Part shown: positions 39,801-49,747 of the stretch, in pieces | How positions within the stretch are numbered: position 1 is the stretch's first letter | How the letters are laid out: every line of letters begins with the position of its first letter | Assembly: GCA_963920665.1 (NCBI GenBank) | Contig: OY987266.1 | Span: forward strand, 3,477,001 to 3,541,000 | DNA: 64,000 bases | Direction: 5' to 3' | DNA from: Straminergon stramineum | Lineage: Eukaryota > Streptophyta > Bryopsida > Hypnales > Calliergonaceae | The notes under the pieces: model-generated | What the model was told of the DNA's origin: nothing | Databases searched by the model: none | Seen by the model: only the letters and a program-made list of their open reading frames with translations | Position numbers and translations under genes: made by a program

Positions 39801-40079
39801 GCTCATTTCCTTCGGAACAACCCCATGACAAGTCCTAAACTTTTGCAATACTACCCATGGGATTTTCTTACATCGCTCCGATGCAGTCTTGCCGCCAAAT
39901 CCAAAGTGACAGAATGCCCGCTTTCGTACAAATACGGAGGTCCACCAACAGAAAACACATGTTTGTGTGTTTCCCGCAAATTGACGGTCAATGTCTACAA
40001 CCAACCAAGGGTCCCACTCCTTCGTGGCTCTCCTTGTATCGTTAATGGTAGTCCTCCTCCCCTCACCCCGACTAGCCAT
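36801..40079 (-). pseudogene. hAT-superfamily transposase, five nonsense codons
   Basis: A cut-and-paste DNA transposase of about 1090 codons. Seen in order: an N-terminal zinc-finger-like segment with C41-x2-C44 and a later FRTCH (BED-type); the SDGWSD block with LLNLMLVCPAGD typical of the hAT/DUF659 catalytic region; a CMDNATVM...GCVAHILGLLLED segment; and the C-terminal dimerisation motif CERN(W)SMYSF.H.K.RNR...KAE.LVYI. The rest is an acidic, R/N-rich tail. One frame stays open throughout, broken only by stop codons: TGA at 38997-38999, TAG at 38586-38588, TAG at 38337-38339, TAG at 38166-38168 (in place of the invariant Trp of CERNW) and TGA at 37581-37583. I found no frameshift, so the copy is young or decaying only by point change. 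A TATAAA box (40310-40305) and motif array A2 lie upstream. Confidence 0.85.
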
Positions 40080-40274
40080 ATTGTTCCTCGCCTATGAGTT
40101 CTTCAAACAATATTATCATATGAATCACAGGCTTGATTTAGAAAAAATAATGGCAAAGCCACTTGCTTTGAACGGTCTTTTAAACCACGCAAACCAAGTT
40201 GTTACCCTCCAAAGAACCAAACATCCGCAAGAAGCCTCTTCCGAAGATTCAAGCCATGAGTTCATCCCCGAAGC

Positions 40275-40310
40275 AAGGTGAAAACCAAAGTCCGGGCCTT
40301 CAGCTTTATA
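40275..40310 (-). promoter_or_regulatory. Core promoter of the hAT gene (TATAAA)
   Basis: Minus-strand TATAAA at 40310-40305, then TTTTCACCTTGC at about 40285-40274, a diverged version of the leader motif TTTCATCCACCTTG seen at the other array-linked genes. The spacing of about 25 bp suits a transcription start at the leader motif. The promoter role is inferred. Confidence 0.45.
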
Positions 40311-40384
40311 CTGCCGTCCTACTAGCACCGCAAGTCAACCCCTGAGAGCCAGAATGCGTGCAGGAAACGGGTGACATCGTAACA

Positions 40385-40735
40385 GGCGCACTCGCCCCGT
40401 GGGTGACTGCGGGTGGACGGTTCGCACTAGGAGCGCGTGTGTGGATCAAAGGGCGACTGCGGGTCTAAGGGGGGCGAGTGCGGGTCGAAAAAGAGGCGAC
40501 TGCGGGTCAGGGGGGCAAGTGCGGGTCCAGGGGGCGACTGTGGGTGGAAGGGGGGGCGAATGTGGGTAGAAAGAGGCGATTGCGGGTAGAAGGGGGCGAC
40601 TGCGGGTCGGGGGGGGGGGCGACTTTAGGAAGAAGGGGGGGACTGCGGATATAGGGGGGGCAACTGCGGGTAGAAGGGGGCGACCGCGGGTCTCAAAAGG
40701 CAACTTCGGGTACTTGAAGGGCAACCGCGCTTATG
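40385..40735. repeat. GC-rich motif array A2 (upstream of hAT)
   Basis: Roughly fifteen copies of gcgactgcgggt and variants on the plus strand, so the hAT sense strand reads ACCCGCAGTCGC. Poly-G runs separate several units. A single B-type box resembling cgcgtg lies at about 40432-40440. The array ends about 100 bp before the TATA box of the hAT gene. It is also 3' of the WCHI gene at 41611-43170. Confidence 0.75.
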
Positions 40736-41610
40736 CTTAGGACCCAAGGCCATTTCAGTTATCTCGTTAGTGTTCCATCACTGAGTTTCTAGATGAAAGT
40801 CATCCTAGTTTAGATAGAGATTTTATTAAACCCTAAACGCTATCCAAGGGTTTGACATGGTATTTATAGATACTTCAAAAAAAGATTTTCAGGAGTATGG
40901 TCATAGACTTAAAGAATGCAATTTTTTTTTTAAACAACCACATGAAGGGAAAATCATTTCAAATCCATTCCAACAAACTTAATAAAAAATAAATAGAATT
41001 AGCCTGTACTCAAATGTGGAAAAAATTAAGAACTTTCTCTTTCAAATTAAAAAGAAAAATGGGGGACAACATTGGTTGATCAAACCATATACATGGAATC
41101 CACAACTCAAAATGTATAACTTCCATTTCTCTATCAATTCCAAAAGTATTCTTTTGAGTACCTTTTTAGGATGTTTTTTCCCAAATTATAAATCTCAAGA
41201 AAAGTCCATACATTCACGAGGTGAAGGGCATGGGAATGTTGTCATTTACAATATGTTCAAACCATATGTTAAAATACTGAAAAATGCAACCATATAAACT
41301 TATATTGAAATTCTCATGGATGATGCAGCTTAAATTTATTGAGGGTTCTTTGTGTAGACTCAAAGTTACTAGAATTCTTTTTTTTTTCTAAAACACTACA
41401 CAAATTTAACAAGAAATTAACATTCACATAACTTGAAATCATCAAAATTTGTCAAAAATTCAAATGTTTGGATCCAAATGCAATCACATTTTCATACACA
41501 AAAAATAAAAATAAACATTCTTGTATTTCAACAAAAATAAGGACAAAGCCTTTTTCTTCATATATCTTGGAAGAAGTACATAGTCATAAAAGAAACAAGA
41601 GCTACCTAAT
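40736..41610. other. AT-rich spacer, no gene
   Basis: Nothing beyond short AT-rich open frames. It contains the 3' flank of the WCHI-family gene on the minus strand. Confidence 0.45.
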
Positions 41611-43170
41611 TTATACTCTATCCATTTCCCCTTGTTCTTCCCTTTTCTTCTTTTCCAGTTCTATTTGGGCTCTTGCCACTCTCTCTTCCCTCTTCAAAAG
41701 AGTCAGGTCATGGTTCCACATCTTATTTTGGATCCACCACTTCTTGAACAATGACATGAACCTGATGTGTGCCTTCGGCCACGACATCTTTTCCTCCAAC
41801 TTCTGTTCCAATCTTTTCACAAAAGCTAACTTCATCTTCAACTTCTCTATTTCCGTAGTGGATGACAAATCTTCAACATCTATAGACAATGAATCCGACT
41901 GCAACGACTGGTCAATAGGATCTGCATCCTTCATCTCCTTCAAGCGGTTCAATGTTGATCTTGCCTTTTCCACACCTCCTTTTTCAATGGCAAGGTTGTT
42001 TTCTTCCATCCTACATTTTTCCATTATTGTTTGAAGTCGTTCATCCATAAAAAGATTGACATTTGAACTAGAACCTCCATCTTCTCCCTTATTGAACTTG
42101 AGGTAAAATTGTTCCAGTTGTTCCATTTCTCTTTGTTGGGCTGCCAAACGAGTTTGTCCAGCTTGAATTAGTTCTTTGAAGGTGCCCACATCCTCAACCT
42201 GAATCTCTTGTGCGCTTCACTTCTCGATGATCTCACACTCCCTTTCTTTTTCTTCAAGATCCTTTAGAAGCATCTCTAACTCCACTTTATAGGATTCTTT
42301 CGTCCACCGTTTATTGTCTTCTCCAAGTACACCTTGATGTTCTTGTTCCATTTCACGCAATCCTTCCATGGTAGGCAAATTCATGAAGGTCAGAGGAATC
42401 TCTTCTTCAGCTTCACTCTCCCCATCTAACCTATCTTCATTAATTTCTTGCAAGCGAGCTTGTACGTAATGGAACACTTCGTCATCTTCGGGACGACGGA
42501 CTCCTATCGGTTCCATAGACATAAAAGGTTCTCCATCCGTTGGTGTGGTCCATTGCATGTTGCCTTCTTCGGATACCACCAATGCTAAGTTTTCTTCCAT
42601 TGATGTATCTTCCATCCAGTCCCTAGGTTCAAGCAATGGCTCTTCATCGGAGTCCGATTCTCCAGTTGACGTTGACCAAACATAATCCTCATCTGCCACT
42701 CCTTCTATAATATTCTTTTTGGGCCCTAGCCCATCTCGAGGATTATTTGAAGGACCCGCTCTGGGAATGTCTTTTGTATCTGGAAGCGTGACATTCTTGG
42801 ATGTCTTGAAGGTCATCCAATCTACCGTTTTCCCCAATTGTAACTCTGCATATACCATTTGGCATATACCCATTGAGACTTCGCTCCGTGGAATTTTTCG
42901 CTTTCCGTACAATGCTCGGTACACTTCAATACATCTCTGGACAAATGCATCATCCTTGCAGTAATGAAGATTTGCTTGGTTTTGCTTCACATGGTGAATG
43001 TGTCGATGGTAAGGGAAGAGCTTGTCGATATGGCACCAATCCACAAATAACTTGCAAGTCGTCAAGGTCCAATCGGAATTTGCATGACGCCATCCCCGAT
43101 ATGCCTTAGCCGCTGGGTCAAAAAGGGCGCGTCGTTGCCTGCTATGGCGATCTCCTTTCTTCTTTGTCAT
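41611..43170 (-). pseudogene. WCHI-family protein 1 (P1), one internal TGA
   Basis: I do not recognise this family. The frame has 520 codons, with a TGA at codon 318 (42217-42219) followed by continued good coding sequence in the same frame. Residues 24-118 form the block shared with the proteins at 49748 and 52456: YRGWR, then C39, VDWCHI (43-48), FP-x2-RH, K-N-N-L-Y, RC (79-80), and VDW (116-118). The conserved C39, C46, H47, H57 and C80 could bind a metal, which is inference. The middle is acidic (DEEPLLEPRDW). The C-terminal third is rich in coiled-coil-like heptads (EREMEQLEQFYLKF, LKMKLAFVKRLEQKLEEK). The start at 43170 is the first ATG after the promoter-like region at 43310-43375. It may be inactivated by a CGA-to-TGA change, or the TGA may be real, giving a 317-residue protein. 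Confidence 0.6.
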
Positions 43171-43309
43171 CTTGTCGTGTCACTCTAGCGTAAAGAGAAC
43201 TAGACTTTTGTTGATAATATAACCGAAGAAATGAACTCGTAAACGTGGAAGCCACAACACGTGTAGATGCCCAAACTTCCAACCCACGAACCGGCAGTCA
43301 AACGCTTCA

Positions 43310-43375
43310 AGGCGGATGAAAGGCGCGGTGCGACGAAGGAAGTGATGACTTGGGAATCCAGTATCCCCTTAAATA
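43310..43375 (-). promoter_or_regulatory. Core promoter and leader of P1
   Basis: Minus-strand TATTTAAG at 43375-43368 and the leader motif CTTTCATCCGCCTTGAAG at about 43323-43306. This is about 140 bp before the ATG. The leader is nearly identical to that at 48388 (P4) and close to that at 49476 (P2). Confidence 0.5.
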
Positions 43376-43382
43376 CCCGAAG

Positions 43383-43860
43383 TCGCCTAGGGCGCGTGCA
43401 GGAAGAGGGCGCGTGCGGGTCTGGGTCCCACTGTTTAGAAATTGCCATTCAGGAAAAATTACAGTTTCTGGAAGGAGACCTCGGGTGCAGGGTGACCGCG
43501 GGTATAGGGGGGCGGTTGCATATGGCGACCATAGGTCTTTTCCTAGGCGACCTCGGGTAATGGGGTGACCACGGGTACAGGGGCGACTACATATAGGGCA
43601 ACCACAGGTCATTTCTTGGGCGACCACGGGTAATGGGGCGACCACGGGTACAGGGGGCGGCTGCATATAGGGCGACTACAGGTCATTTCTTGGGCGACCG
43701 TAGGTAATGGGGCGATTGCGGGTCTTAGATTCCAAAAGGTCTTCCCCAGTTCATGACGATGGGAGCGGCTGCGTATGGGGCGACCTTGGGTCAGGGGCGA
43801 CCGCGGGTTAGGGGCGACCTCGGGTTAGGGGCGTCCATGGGTCAGGGGCGCCAAAAAACA
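43383..43860. repeat. GC-rich motif array A3 (upstream of P1)
   Basis: About twenty degenerate units. Nearest the gene are two B-type boxes (plus strand ggcgcgtgcaggaa and gggcgcgtgcgggt, 43390-43421). Further out are A-type boxes (gggcgaccacgggt, gggcgaccgcgggt, gggcgacctcgggt). In P1 sense these read ACCCGC-ACGCGCCC and ACCCGCGGTCGCCC. Confidence 0.75.
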
Positions 43861-44029
43861 TGAGTTTGAGTTTCCGCCCTAACAAATTGGAGGGAAGGTG
43901 TTCAAACTTTTCAAGTACCGCTCCCCCCTTTTCTGAGGATTAACTCCAGAAAATTCTAAGAATGAGGCATTCAAGACAAAGTGATCAAAAGTTAATTAAG
44001 TAATAAAGAAAGAGAATTGGTTGACGAAG

Positions 44030-44710
44030 TGGAGAGTTGGAAAAGCCCTTCTTCCTAACATTTTATTTCTTCTTCATCCATCCATGTGGTCATGTAAGAT
44101 TCAACGTAACCATTTCCTACTTTCATTTTTGGAGGGAGTACATTAAAAGGAGACCTTTCCTTGTGGGGGGAAACGATATACAAATAAAATACTGAAACTG
44201 TGGGATGCATGAAGAGAAATCTTTTTATCTACATCAAAAGTGGTTTTAAAAAATGGAGACTTGGGAAAGCTCTTCTCCTTGACATTTTCTTTTTCCGCAT
44301 GCTCATGTAAAATTCAACATGACCATTTCCTATTTTAATTTTTAGAGGGAGTACATTTGGAGGAGACATTCCCTTTGGGGGGAAACGATGTACAAAAAAA
44401 ATACTAACACCATGAGATGCATGAAGAAAAAATCTTTTGATCTCCATAAGAAATGGTTTTTAAAAATGGAGGCTTGGGGAAGCTCTTCTCCTTCACAATT
44501 TTTTTTTCTTCGTGCTCATGTAAAATTCAACATAACCATTTCCTATTTTAATTTTTAGAGGGAGTACATTTGGAGGAGACATTCCCTTTGGGGGGAAACG
44601 ATGTACAAAAAAATACTAACACCATGAGATGCATGAAGAAAAAATCTTTTGATCTACATAGGAAGTGTTTTTTAAAAATGGAGACTTGGGAAAGCCCTTC
44701 TCCTCGTCAT
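44030..44710. repeat. Tandem repeat, 212-213 bp unit, about three copies
   Basis: The anchor atggagacttggg recurs at 44253, 44466 and 44678 (spacing 213 and 212 bp), with an earlier diverged unit starting near 44030. Each unit carries 'agctcttctcctt', 'catgtaaaattcaacat', 'ccatttcctattttaatttt' and 'ggggggaaacgatgtac'. It lies to the left of array A4, where a gene would be expected. Confidence 0.8.
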
Positions 44711-45005
44711 TTCATTTTCCATCTTTAAACATAGGAATTTGAATAGGGTCCTCCTCTTGATACATCAAGGGGATTTAAAACACATTTGAAGGGGTGAATG
44801 AATATTGAATTTATTGAAGATTAAAAAGTTCGGAAATGACACCTTCAATGGTTTATATCTTACAAGTGCAAGGTTTAGGAGTTCAAACTTTTTTATGACA
44901 TATAATGAAAAGCAAATCACATATGTTTATCATTTTATCCACCCTAAAAAATAGAAGTACATTACTTTTGGGGTGGCATACATGGAGAAGGTCCATGGTT
45001 TTTCT

Positions 45006-45056
45006 ATAGGGTTTAGGGTATAGGGTTTAGGGTATAGGGTTAGGGTTTAGGGTTTG
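45006..45056. repeat. Interstitial telomere-like repeat
   Basis: About seven units of TTTAGGG with variants (TATAGGG, TTAGGG). This is the plant telomere unit but too short for a telomere. Short tracts of this kind also occur in plant promoters (telo boxes). Confidence 0.75.
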
Positions 45057-45239
45057 GAAAACCCTCTTCAATTTTTCTAATTAGTCTTACTATAATTCTG
45101 TATTTATAGACTGATTTTGTAGTATTAACTAGCTACCAATATTGAAGGACAGGTCAATTGTAGTCAATGAAGCACGCAATTAAGTCTGACTTCATTAGTG
45201 TTGGAGATGGCTCACATCTTCTGCTACGGTGGTTTCTGG

Positions 45240-46640
45240 ACTGGCGTGACTTTAAGATAGAGGCGATTGTTGGTGGGGGGCGACTTCAGGTCCTGGGCGA
45301 CCGCGGGTAGGCGCTTGGTCTTCTCGCTTGCTGTTGTTGAGCCCAATTCGGTGGAATGGGGCGACTGCGGGTGGGGGGCGAGTTCAGGTTCTGGGCGACT
45401 GCGGGTGGGGATTGGATTTCTGGCTTGTTGTTGTTGAGCCCAATTTGGTGGAATGGGGTGCGACTGCGGGTGGGGGGCGAGTTCAGGTCTCGGGCGACCG
45501 CGGGTAGGGGCGACTTCAGGTCCTGGTGGTTTCGAGGCCAATTTGGTGGATTGGGGGCGACTGCGGGTGGGGGGCGAGTTCAGGTCCTGGGCGACTGCGG
45601 GTGGGGGCGACTTCAGGTCCTGGTGGTTTCGAGGCCAATTTGGTGGATTGGGGGCGACCTCGGGTGGGGGGGCGACTTCAGGTCCTGGGCGACTGCGGGT
45701 TGGGGTGGCTTCACGTCCTTGTGGTTGTGGAGGGCAGTTTGGTGGAATGGGGTGCGATTGCGGGTGGGGGGCGAGTTCAGGTCCTGGGCGACCGCGGGTG
45801 GGGGTCCTGGTGGTTTCGAGCCCAATTTGGTGGATGGAGGGGCGACCGCGGCTTGGGGGCGACTTCAGGTCCTGGGCGACCGTGGGTGGGGGCGCGGTCT
45901 TCTGTTTTGGTGGTTTCCAGACTAATTTGGTGGAGGGGGGGGGTGACCGTGGGTGGGGGGCGACTTCAGGTTCTGGGCGACCACGACTTGGGGGCGACTT
46001 TAGGTCTTGGGCGACCGTGGGTGGGAGCGCGATCTTCTGTTTTGGTGGTTTCCAGACTAATTTGGCGGAGGGGGGGGGGCGACCGCGGGTGGGGGGCGAC
46101 TTCAGGTCCTGGTGGTTTCGAGCCCAATTTGGTGGATGGAGAGGCGACCGTGGCTTGGGGGCGACTTTAGGTCTTGGGCGACCGTGGGTGGGAGCGCGAT
46201 CTTCTGTTTTGGTGGTTTCCAGACTAATTTGGCGGAGGGGGGGGGGCGACCGCGGGTGGGGGGCGACTTCAGGTCCTGGTGGTTTCGAGCCCAATTTGGT
46301 GGATGGAGAGGCAACCGTGGCTTGGGGGCGACTTTAGGTCCTGGGCGACCGCGGGTGGGAGTGCGGTCTTCTGTTTTGGTGGTTTCCAGACTAATTTGGC
46401 GGAGGGGGGGGGGGGGGGCGACCGCGGGTGGGGGGCGACTTCAGGTCCTAGGCGATTGCGGGTGGGGGCGCGGGCTTCTGTTTTGGTGGTTCGAGCCTAA
46501 TTTGGTGGATGGGGGGGGCGACCGCGGGTGGGGGGCGACTTCAGGTCATGGGCGAGCGCGGGTGGGGGCGACTTCAGGTCCTGGTGGTTTCGAGCCCAAT
46601 TTCGTGGATTGGGGGGCGACCGCGGGTGGGGGCGTGCCTT
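45240..46640. repeat. GC-rich motif array A4, 1.4 kb, with 167-bp higher-order unit
   Basis: The largest motif array. The short gcgaccgcgggt unit alternates with gggcgacttcaggtcctgg and with a T-rich linker ggtggtttc-ag-c-aatttgg. In the right half the whole pattern repeats every 167 bp (anchor tcttctgttttgg at about 46033, 46200, 46367). Long frames are open on both strands and in several phases, which follows from composition. Since 167 is not a multiple of 3, no single protein repeat is maintained. No gene is seen on either side. Confidence 0.8.
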
Positions 46641-46729
46641 CCAATCCAAAGAAGTTTTAATAAGTATAACGAGTTCAACTTTTAACATCCAAGAACAAGT
46701 CACTTCATTAGGACCTTGGGGTCTTCAAG

Positions 46730-46862
46730 GCATCTTCAGGTGATGCATGGAAGGTTTTGGCTTCCTCGAAGTCATTGTTCTTGTGGAGGTCTCGGGTTCG
46801 ATCCCCAATGAGATCAATTTGGTTTGGTTCTTGTAGCCAACTGACAAAAAAGAAAAAAAAAG
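46730..46862 (+). mobile_element. Possible SINE (tRNA-like B box plus A-rich tail)
   Basis: A pol III B-box-like GGTTCGATCCC at 46796-46806, an A-box-like tggcttcctcgaag about 40 bp before it, and an A-rich tract at about 46843-46861. I could not fold a cloverleaf, so it is not called a tRNA gene. Plant SINEs show this layout. The A-tract leads into an inverted repeat (46863-47123). Confidence 0.35.
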
Positions 46863-47123
46863 ACGTCAAGCTAGTTCCCTGTGGTATGTGGGAGGGAAGG
46901 TGATTTGATTCGCAAGGTCTAGGGGATGGTCCATGAGAGTTATAAGAAATCAGTATTGAATTTCGTACGGAAATGTATGTGGTGCAACCTTGCACCTCAT
47001 ACATTTCCTTACGAAATTCAATACTGACCGTCTCAACCCTCATAGCACATCTCCGAAACCTTGGGAATCAAATGATGTTTCCTGCTCACCTATCGGAGTG
47101 ACCAAACTTGACTTTTTGTCTCT
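46863..47123. repeat. Near-perfect hairpin with long diverged outer arms
   Basis: The inner arms, about 46951-46989 and 46992-47029, match at about 36 of 38 bases around a 2-base loop (tcagtattgaatttcgta... against its inverse, meeting at gtgcaa/ttgcac). Outside, similarity continues with more mismatches for another 90 bp (gatttgattcgcaaggt against its inverse at about 47065). It is a foldback MITE, an inverted repeat pair, or a small-RNA precursor. Confidence 0.65.
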
Positions 47124-48117
47124 TTGGAGAGAGATTATTTTTTTGTATAGAAAAGTTGAAGTAAACCTTGGATAGCTTTTACAAGAACATATTGAATGTC
47201 CTCCATAGAATACTTAGCCAAAGAAATTGTACATTGTATAAGGATTTGCATGTGACGGTTCTTCATCTTTAAACGATGGGGTGGCTAATTTTGAGTCCAT
47301 AAATGATAGAAACTCTCTATATAGGATAGAAGAGCATCTCATCATCTTGTAAATTTTGTAGTGTAAGAAGGGGTGGTCCTCCTTGGAAAGTTTACTTCCG
47401 AAGACCGCATCTATAATTTGTAACTTAACAATTTACAACGTCTAAGAAGGATGATTTCGAAGGTGTCCCATTTGTCCATTTAGAAATTTCTTGTATTTTG
47501 TGGGTGACCAATTTTGAAGGATTGGCATGCAAAAAAAAGAAATGATAGCATTCAAACACCCTTGATGGTTTGAACAATGTCTTCATCAAGGATAACAATC
47601 TTTTGACTTGATGTGCATATGCTTCATTTATTGTTCATTTCAATGTGCTTTGCAACATGTATGTTTGCATTTATGACCTCTTCCACCCCAAAAGGGTTTA
47701 GGGTTGTGTAAAAAAGCCAAATTCATGTTCACTGTAGAGCAAACTTGAAGAAATTAGAAAAAGACTTTGGACACTTCTAAAGTAACCTCTATAATATCAT
47801 TATGCAAAGGTAGAATGTAAGTATTTCAAGTTCTCCCTTTTTGTTTCAATAGAAGTCAATCATGTCCCGTACTTTTATATTTCTAATTCCCTTTTTCCGT
47901 TTTGGCCCATTCCTTTTTTTTCTTTGTGAACATTGTAGACATATATTTGGAACCATAAAGAAACAAGTCAAAATCTAATTCCACATTGTAGACCATATCA
48001 TAGTGGTCTTATGATTTTATTCGAAAGCAAGCGAAATAGAAGTGGGAAGTTGTAATGCCAATGTTTCTACCCCATATGAAGGTTTCTTTTAGCTATTATT
48101 TAGGATGGTCCATCCTT
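47124..48117. other. Intergenic, no gene supported
   Basis: AT-rich sequence with short frames only. Nothing recognised. Confidence 0.45.
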
Positions 48118-48370
48118 TTTGTACCCGCGGTCGCCCAGGACCAGCGGTCACCCCCACGCGAACGGTCGCCTCCATCCCCGAGGACCTCTGGAACCCACAG
48201 TCGCCCCCTCCCGCGGTCGCCCCAACCCGTAGTCGCCCCTCCCGCGGTCGCCTCCATACCCGCGGTCACCCCATACCCGCGGTCGCCCGTTTCGCATGCG
48301 CCAAACCCGCACGCGCCCCAAGGCGACCTCGGGTACTTAAGCGGTCGCCCAGACTCGCGGTTGCCATTCT
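48118..48370. repeat. GC-rich motif array A5 (upstream of P4)
   Basis: About fifteen units in inverse orientation on the plus strand (acccgcggtcgccc), so it points toward the rightward reading frame at 48383. A B-type box acccgcacgcgcccc lies at 48305-48319, followed by a TATA-like tacttaag at 48334-48341. Confidence 0.75.
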
Positions 48371-48410
48371 TGGTCTTGCGCATTGGCTTTCATCCACCTT
48401 GAAGTGGCTG
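48331..48410 (+). promoter_or_regulatory. Core promoter and leader of P4
   Basis: Weak TATA-like tacttaag at 48334-48341, then the leader GCTTTCATCCACCTTGAAG at 48386-48404. The same leader stands downstream of arrays A3 and A6. Confidence 0.45.
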
Positions 48411-48880
48411 AATGCGTGCTCGTGGGCCAAGGTGATTTCAGAAGGGGAAGTTTTTGCCCATTTTTCTCTCCAAGTTCAAGTCAAGAACGCCTCGTTTTTC
48501 AAAAGAGGACCATATCTACTTCAAAGGAAGGAAGTAGTACAGGTCGGATATCGGCTTGGGACAAGGACCTTGATAATCTTGCAGCATTTGTTGTAGATAT
48601 AACTACCAAGGAGGTAATTGGGGGTGCCGGACCATCCAAGACAAAGAAGTCCAAGACAACACAGGATAAGGACCCTACCTATCCTCTAGCACGATATACG
48701 ACCTATGCGCATGAGGCTTGTCTCCAATGGTATGAGGAAAAAAGTGTACAATATTTGGAGAGGAAATACTTGAGAAATAAAGAGGCAGGCATCCAATCCT
48801 TGAAGGATGAGTTGGAGGAATTTATTACAAGGAAATGCAAGGAATCTTCAGACTATGCAGATGTGGATGAAGTGTATTTC
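48383..48880 (+). CDS. Partial open frame P4, cut by assembly gap
   Basis: This frame is open from the leader to the gap at 48881 but contains no ATG, so the 5' part may be leader or intron. The coding-looking part starts around GGAGPSKTKKSK and continues RYTTYAHEACLQWYEEK, then KEAGIQSLKDELEEF (charged, helix-like). It is not a WCHI-block protein in the visible part, and I do not recognise a family. It is included because it has the same array, TATA-like box and leader as its neighbours. Confidence 0.35.
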
Positions 48881-49080
48881 NNNNNNNNNNNNNNNNNNNN
48901 NNNNNNNNNNNNNNNNNNNNNNNNNNNNNNNNNNNNNNNNNNNNNNNNNNNNNNNNNNNNNNNNNNNNNNNNNNNNNNNNNNNNNNNNNNNNNNNNNNNN
49001 NNNNNNNNNNNNNNNNNNNNNNNNNNNNNNNNNNNNNNNNNNNNNNNNNNNNNNNNNNNNNNNNNNNNNNNNNNNNNNNN
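48881..49080. other. Assembly gap (200 N)
   Basis: Exactly 200 N, likely a fixed-size scaffolding placeholder. True distance and content are unknown. The two array blocks on either side, A5 and A6, may be adjacent copies of a longer repeat that caused the assembly to break. Confidence 0.99.
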
Positions 49081-49125
49081 AATTGTTAAGGCAATCTAAT
49101 TTCACTATTCAGTGAAGGTATGTGC

Positions 49126-49450
49126 CGTCGCAGTTGGGGGTTTGGGACCCGCGGTCGCCCCAGACCCGCACGCGCCTCCAGTCGTGGTTGCATCAGACCC
49201 GCGGTCGCCCAGACCCGCATGCGCCCCCAGTGTGTGTTCCCCTCACCCGCGGTCGCACCAAATCCATTGTCGCCCCACCGTACCCGCAGTCGCCATCACC
49301 CGCGGTCGCTGGCGGTGGTCCTGGACCCGCAGTGGCCTTCCCGACCCGCACGCGCCCCTCCCCCCTTGGACCCACATGCACCCCATCCAGAGCCGTGCTC
49401 GCCCTGAGGCGACTGCGGGTACAAAATCAGACCCTAAACCCGCAGTCTCC
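49126..49450. repeat. GC-rich motif array A6 (upstream of P2)
   Basis: About eighteen units in the orientation acccgcggtcgccc on the plus strand, with B-type boxes acccgcacgcgcc (about 49167, 49342). It points toward the P2 gene at 49748. Confidence 0.75.
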
Positions 49451-49475
49451 CATCTTTCCCTTTTGCGCCTTGTCT

Positions 49476-49513
49476 TTTATCCACCTGGAAGTGGCTAATT
49501 GCAGGCTTGAGAG
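49476..49513 (+). promoter_or_regulatory. Leader motif of P2
   Basis: TCTTTTATCCACCTGGAAG at about 49474-49492, a close variant of the leader at 48386 and 43323. No clear TATA box; gggtacaaaatcag at 49416-49429 is the only AT-rich stretch at a suitable distance. Confidence 0.4.
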
Positions 49514-49747
49514 GGGAGGTGGGTGTTGTGAGGAGGATATTCTATGTCTCCTCATGTCACTTTCATCCATTGATTGTAAATCACACCGAATTGTTTGAAA
49601 CTTGATTGTGATTGTAAATGCTCATGTTGATGTATTTGTAAATGTGAATTACCACGAGGTAATAGATTTAAGTTTGTACAACAAGGTTTTAGGCTTGGTA
49701 TATTTGGCATAGTATCCGAGTAGAATTGATCGTATAGATTGAGCACT

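Noticed and set aside
45006..45056. True telomere
   Set aside because: Only about seven degenerate units, internal to the sequence.
45224..46337. Long open frames on both strands across the A4 array (Pro/Arg/Ser-rich repeats)
   Set aside because: Several phases on both strands are open at once, the 167-bp period is not a multiple of three, and the composition explains the lack of stops. No sign of a real protein.
46780..46830. tRNA gene
   Set aside because: Only a B-box-like sequence is clear. I could not form acceptor and anticodon stems, so a SINE relic is more likely.
48118..49450. CRISPR-like repeats
   Set aside because: Short degenerate motifs without regular spacers, in a plant nuclear context.
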